In this document: piece after piece, positions 6,122-11,846 of the stretch
How positions within the stretch are numbered: position 1 is the first letter of the stretch
How the letters are laid out: each line of letters begins with the position of its first letter
From: Eubacterium sp.
Lineage (GTDB): Bacteria; Bacillota_A; Clostridia; Peptostreptococcales; Anaerovoracaceae
Assembly: GCA_017425345.1 (NCBI GenBank)
Contig: JAFOML010000031.1
Coordinates: forward strand, 1-11,846
Length of the DNA stretch: 11,846 bases
Direction of reading: 5' to 3'
Made by a program: the position numbers and the translations under genes
Notes under the pieces: generated by a model
What the model saw: the letters and a program-made list of their open reading frames with translations, nothing else
Database searches by the model: none
What the model was told of the DNA's origin: nothing

Positions 6122-8699
6122 AATAGTTTCTGATCGCCTCGAGCACCGATTCCTCCACGAACCGGACCTCCTCCACAAACTCTCTGGACGAAGTCCTCAC
6201 CGCGCCATGCCCCAGAATAATGAGCTGCTCCAGCCCATCCGAGGACACGACCCGCACCTTGTGGCGTCGCGCGATCTCATGCGTTACCTTCTCAATATAC
6301 ATATCCGCAGTCTCCGCCTCTTTGGTGTAGACTACGTAGATATTCCGTATTTTCTGCTGCGACCCGATGCCGCCCTTGACCTTATATGCGTCGAAGACGA
6401 CGATCACCTCGTACTGCGTGAACCCCTGGTAGTTGCACAGGATATCCACGAGGCGGTCTCTCGCGGCGCCGAACTCGATCTGCGACAGCTCGGCGAGCTC
6501 CGGCCACGCGTGGATCAGGTTGTAGCCGTCGATGAGGATGTAGGTCGGCCCGGTTTTCTGCGGGGTCTTTTTCTTTTTATATACAAAATCTTCATCCCCG
6601 CTCACCGGCCTCTTCGGCGGCTTCCTCCTGCGCGCCGCGCCCGGCGCGGTCAGATCGTGCCGCTTGACCGGCCCGTACGTCCGCTCGAAGATCGCCATCA
6701 GCTCCGCGTCACTCGCAAGCTGCCTGGTGTACTCCTTCGCGCGGGCTGCCATCTGTTCCTCATCCGAGAGCAGATCGCCTGCGTCCAGGACGGACGGGAG
6801 CGACATGTGCTCCTCCACCTCGTCCCACGGGACGATCATCGAACCGCCGTGATCACAGAACACGGAGTCTGCGGTGTTCTCCACATCGCGCAGCGGATCG
6901 TAGCCGATGCGCTCGATCACAGCTTCCTGATCGTGACAGGGTTCATACCCGCTGACCTGACACCGCATGTGTCCTCTTCCCTGCGTATAGGACGCAAGCT
7001 GAGACGGATATCCTTCCATCTCCGAGGCGGGCGCAAAACCCTCCAATACAGACATTATACCCCTAGTCTCGGGTTCTGAAAACCTGCCGTGCATTTTCTG
7101 GATATCGCTCATCGCCCGCCCGACGGATTCCGTCGGCAGTTCGATGGAAAAGCTGAGCCAGGGCTCCAGCAGGATCGTCTCTGCCTTCATCAGACCGTTC
7201 CGCACGGCGCGGTACGTCGCCTGGCGGAAATCTCCGCCCTCCGTATGCTTCTTATGCGCGCGTCCGGCTGCCAGCGTGATCTTCACATCTGTGATCGGCG
7301 CGCCGGTCAGAACGCCGATGTGCGGCTTCTCCGCGAGGTGTGTCAGGATCAGTCTCTGCCAGTTGCGGTCCAGATCATCTTCGTTCGCGATCGTGCTGAA
7401 GATCAGACCGCTGCCCCGCTCGGCGGGTTCCAGCAGCAAGTGCACCTCCGCATAGTGCCGCAGGGGTTCAAAGTGTCCGACCCCTTCCACCGGCGGGCTG
7501 TCCGGCGCCAGCGTCTCCTTGTACACGATCCTTCCGGCATCAAACTGGACCGGATATCCAAAGCGGTCTTCCGCGAGGCGCGCCAGCACCTCCAGCTGGA
7601 CCTGCCCCATGATCTGCACCGTGATGCAGCCTGCCCGGCTGTCCCAGTCCACGTGCAGCATCGGATCTTCCTCTGCGAGCTCGCGGAAGTTCCCGAGCGC
7701 CTTATGCGCGTCGATCTCTCCCGGAAGCAGAACGCGATAGGTCATATATGGCTCCAGGAGTTCCTCTGCCGCGTCCTCTGCGGCGCCAAGGCCCATTCCC
7801 GGTCTAGTCTTCGTCAGTCCTGTGAGAGCACATACGTCGCCTGCCACCGCCGTATCTACAGTCCGGTAACGAAGTCCGGAGTAGATGCGGATCTGGTGAA
7901 CCTTCTCTCCGTCTATCTCCTCTTTCACGGAGAGGCTTCCGCCTGTCATGCGGACGAACGTCAGACGCTCGCCGTTATCATCCCGGCTGATCTTGAACAC
8001 GCGGGCGGCCAGCTCTTCACCCGCCGGCGCGGGTTCCATATACCTTGCCATACCGGAAAGCAGCGTATCGATCCCCTCGATCTTCAGCGCCGAGCCGAAG
8101 TAACATGGGAACACTTCCCGTGCGCGGATCGCCTCCCGGATATCATCGTCCTCGATTTCTCCTTCGGAAAGCAGCTTTTCAGTCAGAGGCTCGCTGGCAA
8201 GCGTCAGCGCGTCTTCCAGTGTATTCTTATCCTCCAGGTCGATACAGCCATTTCCAAATCGCTCCTTCAGATACTCTGTAATCTCGGAGCGCCTACGTAT
8301 GGCCAGGTCCATCTTGTTTACAAAGAGAAAAGTCGGCACCTGATACCGTTCCAAAAGCTTCCACAGCGTATCGGTGTGGCTCTGCACGCCGTCTCCCGCG
8401 CTTATCACGAGCAGCGCGTAGTCGAGTACGGAGAGTGTTCGCTCCATCTCGGCAGAGAAATCCACGTGTCCCGGTGTGTCGAGCAGCGTAAACTCCGCGT
8501 CATTCCAGCTCATCTCGGCTGTCTTGGAGAAGATCGTGATGCCGCGGTTCCGCTCCAGCGTATTTCCGTCAAGGAAAGAATCGCCGTGGTCGACGCGCCC
8601 GGCGTTTCTGATCTCTCCTGCTGTATATAGCATCGCTTCTGACAGTGTGGTCTTTCCTGCGTCCACATGTGCCAGAATGCCGACGGTCCGCTTGCTCAT
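6120..8699 (-). CDS. Fusion: EF-G/TetM-like ribosomal GTPase - Rae1/YacP-type NYN ribonuclease
   Basis: A single 859-residue frame. Residues 1 to about 590 form a complete translational GTPase of the EF-G/TetM type: AHVDAGKT (10-17), RGIT (52-55), DTPGH (74-78), NKMD (128-131) and GSAL (202-205), followed by the domain II-V regions. The domain IV tip reads RAHKKHTEGGDFR (480-492). Residues about 591-678 belong to no part I can name. A Lys/Arg-rich linker (679-717) leads to residues 718-859 (6120-6548), a NYN (PIN-like) domain matching YacP/Rae1: LIDGYN (Asp724), Asp748, VVFDAY (Asp770), TKEAETAD (Asp799), SSDGLEQ (Asp821). B. subtilis Rae1 cuts mRNA on the ribosome. The likely role is GTP-dependent delivery of a nuclease to the ribosomal A site; this is inference. 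Pipelines may call it tetracycline resistance, but the tip does not match the TetM YSPVSTPADFR region, so that is not supported. First gene of the operon, with its own promoter. Confidence 0.92.
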   Translation of the reverse strand: MSKRTVGILAHVDAGKTTLSEAMLYTAGEIRNAGRVDHGDSFLDGNTLERNRGITIFSKTAEMSWNDAEFTLLDTPGHVDFSAEMERTLSVLDYALLVISAGDGVQSHTDTLWKLLERYQVPTFLFVNKMDLAIRRRSEITEYLKERFGNGCIDLEDKNTLEDALTLASEPLTEKLLSEGEIEDDDIREAIRAREVFPCYFGSALKIEGIDTLLSGMARYMEPAPAGEELAARVFKISRDDNGERLTFVRMTGGSLSVKEEIDGEKVHQIRIYSGLRYRTVDTAVAGDVCALTGLTKTRPGMGLGAAEDAAEELLEPYMTYRVLLPGEIDAHKALGNFRELAEEDPMLHVDWDSRAGCITVQIMGQVQLEVLARLAEDRFGYPVQFDAGRIVYKETLAPDSPPVEGVGHFEPLRHYAEVHLLLEPAERGSGLIFSTIANEDDLDRNWQRLILTHLAEKPHIGVLTGAPITDVKITLAAGRAHKKHTEGGDFRQATYRAVRNGLMKAETILLEPWLSFSIELPTESVGRAMSDIQKMHGRFSEPETRGIMSVLEGFAPASEMEGYPSQLASYTQGRGHMRCQVSGYEPCHDQEAVIERIGYDPLRDVENTADSVFCDHGGSMIVPWDEVEEHMSLPSVLDAGDLLSDEEQMAARAKEYTRQLASDAELMAIFERTYGPVKRHDLTAPGAARRRKPPKRPVSGDEDFVYKKKKTPQKTGPTYILIDGYNLIHAWPELAELSQIEFGAARDRLVDILCNYQGFTQYEVIVVFDAYKVKGGIGSQQKIRNIYVVYTKEAETADMYIEKVTHEIARRHKVRVVSSDGLEQLIILGHGAVRTSSREFVEEVRFVEESVLEAIRNY

Positions 8700-8706
8700 A
8701 AGTCAT

Positions 8707-8711
8707 CCTCC
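8707..8711 (-). promoter_or_regulatory. Ribosome binding site of the GTPase-nuclease gene
   Basis: GGAGG on the minus strand lies 7 nt before the ATG at 8697-8699, and the P-loop begins ten residues later, as expected for this GTPase family. The start is therefore firm. Confidence 0.8.
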
Positions 8712-8721
8712 ATAAACATAT

Positions 8722-8751
8722 ATTATACATGAAAACGGCCTTTGGGGGCAA
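8722..8751 (-). promoter_or_regulatory. Putative sigma-A promoter of the four-gene operon
   Basis: On the minus strand a perfect TATAAT (8722-8727) lies 18 nt after TTGCCC (8746-8751), a 4 of 6 match to the -35 consensus. Transcription would start near 8715, giving a leader of only about 15 nt, too short for a riboswitch or T-box. It is the only clear promoter I found for the four genes down to 1041. Confidence 0.65.
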
Positions 8752-8764
8752 ATAAATATATCGT

Positions 8765-8793
8765 TTCACCAATTGACGGTTTTGTGGTAAAAT
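8765..8793 (+). promoter_or_regulatory. Putative extended -10 promoter of the class A PBP gene
   Basis: TTCACC (8765-8770; 4 of 6 match) is followed after 17 nt by TAAAAT (8788-8793), preceded by TGG, which makes an extended -10. Transcription would start near 8800, about 37 nt before the ATG at 8837. The -35 box is only 13 nt from the -35 box of the opposing promoter, so both are likely bound in competition or controlled together. Confidence 0.6.
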
Positions 8794-8824
8794 AGAAAGA
8801 TCAGATATATTGGAAAGATTTAAA

Positions 8825-8829
8825 AAGGA
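8825..8829 (+). promoter_or_regulatory. Ribosome binding site deciding the PBP start
   Basis: AAGGA lies 7 nt before ATG 8837. A possible earlier in-frame TTG at 8810 would add nine residues but has no good SD and would sit only about 10 nt from the predicted transcript start. ATG 8837 is therefore the better start. Confidence 0.7.
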
Positions 8830-8836
8830 CATTCTT

Positions 8837-11659
8837 ATGAGAAGCGAGAAGTATTCCAAGGCGGCAGACCGCAATGCGGAGCCTGCAGGAAAGAGAAAGA
8901 AAAAACTCCCTGTATGGCGTAAGATCCTTCGCGCCATCCTGATCCTGATCGTGGTATGCGTGATCGGCGTAGGCGGATATCTCGTCGCGGCTATCGCCAG
9001 CGCCCCGAGCATCGATCCGAAGAACATCTACGATGATATCGCGCAGTCCTCCATTCTGTACGACCAGGACGGCAATGAGATCGACTCGGTCGATTACGGA
9101 CAGGACCGCACGATCATCAAGTATCAGGATCTGAACGAGGATACGATCCACGCGTTCGTGGCACTGGAGGATAAGACCTTCTTCCAGCACCACGGTTTCA
9201 ACTGGGTCCGCATGATCGGCGCGATCACGCAGGCGGTCCGGGGCAATTCCCAGATCAGCGGCACCAGTACGATCACGCAGCAGCTCGCGCGTAACGTATA
9301 CCTGCCGGAGATCAAGAGTGAACGCAGTATCCGCCGTAAGATCATCGAGATGTACTACGCATTCCGGATCGAGCAGGCGCTGAGTAAGAAGGAGATCGTC
9401 ACAGCTTACCTGAACAGCATCTACTTCGGATACGGCAACTACGGCATTGAGGCTGCGGCGAACACCTATTTCTCCAAGACGACGAGCGAACTGAGCCTGC
9501 TGGAAAGCGCGGCTCTGGCTGCCCTGCCCCAGTCGCCGGACACCTACGCGCTGTTGAAAGACGTGGACAGCGATACGCTGAACGCAGACAATGCGCAGCA
9601 GATCGTGGTCGGCGGAGATACCTACATCTGCAATGATATCGCCAAAGACCGCCGCGACCTCTGCCTCAAACTCATGGCGGATCAGGGGTATATCACGGAA
9701 AAGAAGATGAAGAAGAATCAGGGGAAGGACCTGATCGACTTTATCGATCCGACCATCGAGAAGGAGAGCTCGGATAAGGCATCCTACTTTACCGATTACG
9801 TCTGTGAGACCGTGATCAACGATCTGATGGAGCGCTTCAACCTCCCCTATGATGAGGCCGCGAATATGCTCTACACCGGCGGTCTGAAGATCCACACGAC
9901 GCTGGACTCTCAGGCGCAGTCGGTCGCAGAATCAGAATTCGACGACTCCTATAACTTCCCGGGACTGGCTTATCTCAACCAGGATGAGAACGGGAACATC
10001 GTGACCGACAGCGGCGCGATCTCTCTGTACGCATACGATAATATGTTTGAGGAAGATGGAGATTTTGTCCTCAAGGACAGCGAGGTCGACGTAAACAAGG
10101 ACGGCTCCGTCACCATCAAGGCCGGCCACAGACTCTATATCTACCAGACAGACACGGCCTCCGGCACGGATTACTCCATCGAGTTCAAGCCCTGCTACAA
10201 GAACTCTGACGGCTTCTACATCTACCCGGGCGGCTACATCAACATCCCGCTTTCGGAGAAGACTCCGTCCGGCGACTCGGACGTAACGATCAGCGCGGAA
10301 TACCTCGAAGATAATCCGGAGCTCTTCGATGTCGGTTCTGACAGCCTGAAGGTACGCAGCAGCGCCTACACGCTGCAGGAGGGTGTGATCCAGCCGCAGG
10401 GCGCGATGGTCATCACAGAGGTCGGTACCGGCGAGATCAAGGCGATGATCGGCGGACGCGGCGTCACCGGAAGTCAGACGTTCAACCGCGCGACCGCGAC
10501 CAGACAGCCGGGATCTTCCATCAAGCCGCTGGCAGTCTACAGCGCTGCGCTGCAGGAGAGCTACGAGCTGGAGAAGGAAGGAAAGAAATTCAAATACGTG
10601 GACCTGCACAACGATACGCAGGGAACCAATTATTACGGAGATTACCTGACGGCTGCATCGACGATCATCGACGAGCCGACCAAATACGATGGCAAGAACT
10701 GGCCGTCCAACTCGTATAACGGCTATATGGGAAAGGTCAGCATGCGCAAGGCGCTGCAGCAGTCCATCAACGTCTGCGCAGTCAAGCTGTACAATCAGGT
10801 CGGCGGCGACTACTCCTTCGAGAACGTCAAGAAGTTCGGCATCACTTCTCTCGATGAAGAGAACGACCGCAATCCGGCCGCACTGGCCCTTGGCGGACTG
10901 TCCAACGGTGTTTCCCCGCTGGAGATGTCCCTCGCTTATGCGACGTTCCCGAACGGCGGTGTCCGCAACAGCGCGATCTGCTACACGGAGATTCAGAACC
11001 GTAAGGGAGAGACCCTGATGGAGGGTGAATCGAAAACGACTAAGGTACTGGATGAAGGCGTGGCGTGGATCATGACCGACATGCTCAAGTCCGTCGTCTC
11101 CCAGGGTATCGGCGGAAACGCTTCCGTAAGCGGTGTACAGTCCGGTGGCAAGACCGGAACTACATCCAGCCAGTATGATATCTGGTTTGACGGATTCACA
11201 CCGACCTATGCAGCGGCGCTCTGGATCGGTACGGACGTCAACATACCGCTGACGTCCATGTCCGGCACAGCTGCCCTGCTCTGGGGAAAGATCATGACCC
11301 AGATTCCGGCGGCGACCACTGGCGAGTACCGCGAGAAGCCGGCGAACGTCATTCAGAAGAGCGGCGAATACTTCACCAAGGGAACCGAGACTGGTCTGAA
11401 CCTGTCCCGGGATAACAAGAAGGTGAAGGAGAAGGACGACGAGGAAGAGCCGCAGACTGAGACTGAGGAAAAGAAGAAAGAGAAGAAGACTTCTCCTGAG
11501 AAGCCGGCGATACCGGTCGATCCGGAGCCATCCGATCCGACGGAACCGACTGAGCCGACCGAGCCGACGGAACCGACCGAGCCGACCGAGCCGACTGAGC
11601 CAACGGAACCGACCAACCCGGATAATCCGGACAATCCGAGCAGTTCGACTGCGGGATAA
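8837..11659 (+). CDS. Class A penicillin-binding protein (PBP1A-like): glycosyltransferase + transpeptidase
   Basis: This bifunctional enzyme polymerises and cross-links peptidoglycan on the outer face of the membrane (ponA/mrcA type). Counting from ATG 8837 (940 aa): a basic cytoplasmic tail (1-30) and one TM helix (about 31-54) are followed by a GT51 glycosyltransferase domain with catalytic Glu111 in EDKTFFQHHG, GTSTITQQLARN (142-153) and YLNSIYFGYGNYGIEAA. The transpeptidase has SxxK at Ser560-Lys563 (RQPGSSIKP), SxN at 643-645 (SIN) and KTG at 772-774. Between the two, residues about 366-515 form a long, Asp- and Tyr-rich linker region of unknown fold. The tail after about 855 is charged, then becomes a Pro-Thr-Glu repeat (901-926) and ends NPDNPDNPSSSTAG; it probably lies in the cell wall. 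All catalytic residues are present, so it should be active and beta-lactam sensitive in principle. It is transcribed alone, divergently from the GTPase operon, and ends in a strong terminator. Confidence 0.95.
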   Translation: MRSEKYSKAADRNAEPAGKRKKKLPVWRKILRAILILIVVCVIGVGGYLVAAIASAPSIDPKNIYDDIAQSSILYDQDGNEIDSVDYGQDRTIIKYQDLNEDTIHAFVALEDKTFFQHHGFNWVRMIGAITQAVRGNSQISGTSTITQQLARNVYLPEIKSERSIRRKIIEMYYAFRIEQALSKKEIVTAYLNSIYFGYGNYGIEAAANTYFSKTTSELSLLESAALAALPQSPDTYALLKDVDSDTLNADNAQQIVVGGDTYICNDIAKDRRDLCLKLMADQGYITEKKMKKNQGKDLIDFIDPTIEKESSDKASYFTDYVCETVINDLMERFNLPYDEAANMLYTGGLKIHTTLDSQAQSVAESEFDDSYNFPGLAYLNQDENGNIVTDSGAISLYAYDNMFEEDGDFVLKDSEVDVNKDGSVTIKAGHRLYIYQTDTASGTDYSIEFKPCYKNSDGFYIYPGGYINIPLSEKTPSGDSDVTISAEYLEDNPELFDVGSDSLKVRSSAYTLQEGVIQPQGAMVITEVGTGEIKAMIGGRGVTGSQTFNRATATRQPGSSIKPLAVYSAALQESYELEKEGKKFKYVDLHNDTQGTNYYGDYLTAASTIIDEPTKYDGKNWPSNSYNGYMGKVSMRKALQQSINVCAVKLYNQVGGDYSFENVKKFGITSLDEENDRNPAALALGGLSNGVSPLEMSLAYATFPNGGVRNSAICYTEIQNRKGETLMEGESKTTKVLDEGVAWIMTDMLKSVVSQGIGGNASVSGVQSGGKTGTTSSQYDIWFDGFTPTYAAALWIGTDVNIPLTSMSGTAALLWGKIMTQIPAATTGEYREKPANVIQKSGEYFTKGTETGLNLSRDNKKVKEKDDEEEPQTETEEKKKEKKTSPEKPAIPVDPEPSDPTEPTEPTEPTEPTEPTEPTEPTEPTNPDNPDNPSSSTAG
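11537..11614 (+). repeat. 9-bp tandem repeat coding Pro-Thr-Glu
   Basis: Eight Pro-Thr-Glu units plus a final Pro-Thr lie inside the PBP gene (residues 901-926). The codons vary (ACG, ACT, ACC; GAA, GAG; one CCA), so the protein repeat is better kept than the DNA repeat. Such tails are usually extended and may span or bind the cell wall. The tract is a candidate for length variation between strains. Confidence 0.9.
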
Positions 11660-11669
11660 GGAGCTTGCT

Positions 11670-11712
11670 GGAGGCTGCCGTGCGAAGCAATTCGTGCGCA
11701 GCCTCCTTTTTT
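11670..11712 (+). terminator. Strong intrinsic terminator of the PBP gene
   Basis: A perfect 9-bp stem, GGAGGCTGC (11670-11678) with GCAGCCTCC (11698-11706), is followed by six T (11707-11712). Inside it a second helix (11680-11686 with 11691-11697, two G-U pairs) closes on a GCAA tetraloop, leaving one bulged C. It begins 11 nt after the PBP stop. Confidence 0.92.
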
Positions 11713-11846
11713 AAGTCGGAGCGTAGCTCCTGGCGTGCTCGCACGTCAAGGACGTAGCGAACGACTGCAACGGGCGCCGGGAGCTTCAGCTCCTCCGGGT
11801 TTCAGTGGGGGATTATAACCCACCACTGAAAGTCGGAAATGGAACC
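11713..11846. other. Hairpin-rich intergenic segment (possible structured RNA or IS end), cut by right edge
   Basis: No convincing gene is seen here. The stretch holds at least four stem-loops: GGAGC/GCTCC (11718-11722 with 11726-11730, loop GTA); about seven pairs at 11731-11737 with 11742-11748; GGAGC/GCTCC again (11780-11784 with 11789-11793) extended by CCG/CGG; and the long hairpin at 11800-11831. The same GGAGC/GCTCC stem occurs twice with different loops, so the two could also pair with each other. The density of helices suggests a structured RNA or a decayed mobile-element end, for example of the IS200/IS605 type. I cannot name a family, and a partner gene may lie beyond the right edge. 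Confidence 0.45.
11800..11831. other. Perfect 9-bp inverted repeat / hairpin
   Basis: TTTCAGTGG (11800-11808) pairs with CCACTGAAA (11823-11831). Three further G-C pairs (11809-11811 with 11819-11821) continue the helix past a single bulged A and leave a 7-nt ATTATAA loop. No T run follows, so it is not a plus-strand terminator. The bulged-base hairpin is like the subterminal hairpins of IS200/IS605 elements or a helix of a structured RNA; the sequence alone does not decide. Confidence 0.75.

Noticed and set aside
7089..8630. Open frame of 513 codons on the plus strand opposite the GTPase gene
   Set aside because: Entirely antisense to the conserved GTPase core, no recognisable motif, no SD and promoter seen.
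6120..8699. Tetracycline resistance (ribosomal protection) gene
   Set aside because: The family is right but the domain IV tip lacks the TetM-type residues and the protein carries a nuclease domain; resistance cannot be claimed from sequence.
8773..8778. TTGACG as the -35 box of the PBP promoter
   Set aside because: A better match than TTCACC, but the TAAAAT box is only 9 nt away and the sequence 17 nt downstream (AAAGAT) is a poor -10. It could still be used if the start maps further right.
8810..8836. Earlier TTG start for the PBP gene
   Set aside because: No proper SD before it and almost no leader from the predicted promoter; ATG 8837 has AAGGA at 7 nt.
8801..9895. Open frame of 364 codons on the minus strand opposite the PBP gene
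   Set aside because: Antisense to the glycosyltransferase domain and crossing the divergent promoter region; no family motifs.
11537..11614. CRISPR-like array
   Set aside because: Units of 9 bp without spacers, in frame within a protein: a coding tandem repeat.
11713..11744. Tail of a transposase or TnpB coding sequence
   Set aside because: The short open stretch codes only a few Arg/Ser-rich residues before a stop; nothing identifies a transposase.

Overview
The window looks like a chromosomal segment of an anaerobic, moderately GC-rich Bacillota, most probably a Clostridia/Lachnospiraceae-type organism. The reasons are strong AGGAGG-type ribosome binding sites, a YacP/Rae1-type NYN nuclease domain, a clostridial-type M18 aminopeptidase, a TrpB2-type tryptophan synthase beta chain and a class A penicillin-binding protein with a Pro-Thr-Glu tail. 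This placement is inference from gene content, not from a marker gene. Base composition looks even throughout, with no integrase, transposase gene, tRNA or CRISPR array visible.

Layout: (1) 2-976, plus strand: the 3' two thirds or so of a trpB2 gene, cut by the left edge. (2) 983-1035: a hairpin flanked by A and T runs that can terminate both trpB2 and the facing operon. (3) 1041-8699, minus strand: four tightly packed genes, probably one operon, read from right to left: an EF-G/TetM-like ribosomal GTPase fused to a Rae1-like NYN ribonuclease (859 aa), an M18 aminopeptidase (473 aa), a homoserine O-acyltransferase (MetA) fused to aspartokinase (751 aa), and a 14-TM MFS transporter (456 aa). 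Gaps are 8 nt, 23 nt and a 1-nt TAATG overlap. (4) 8700-8836: a divergent promoter region. (5) 8837-11659, plus strand: a class A PBP (940 aa) ending in a PTE repeat. (6) 11670-11712: a strong intrinsic terminator. (7) 11713-11846: non-coding DNA packed with hairpins, cut by the right edge.

Two proteins are the main attraction. The GTPase-NYN fusion joins a factor whose relatives bind the ribosomal A-site region to a nuclease whose relative Rae1 cuts mRNA on the ribosome, which suggests a one-protein, GTP-driven ribosome-targeted mRNA cleavage factor. The MetA-aspartokinase fusion joins the entry enzyme of the whole aspartate pathway to the committing enzyme of the methionine branch. This is not the usual AK-homoserine dehydrogenase arrangement, and its MetA half carries Glu at position 111, the residue linked to acetyl-CoA rather than succinyl-CoA use.

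The aminopeptidase just upstream may release aspartate or glutamate from peptides, so its product could feed the aspartokinase. The role of the transporter and the reason for sharing an operon with a ribosome factor remain open.
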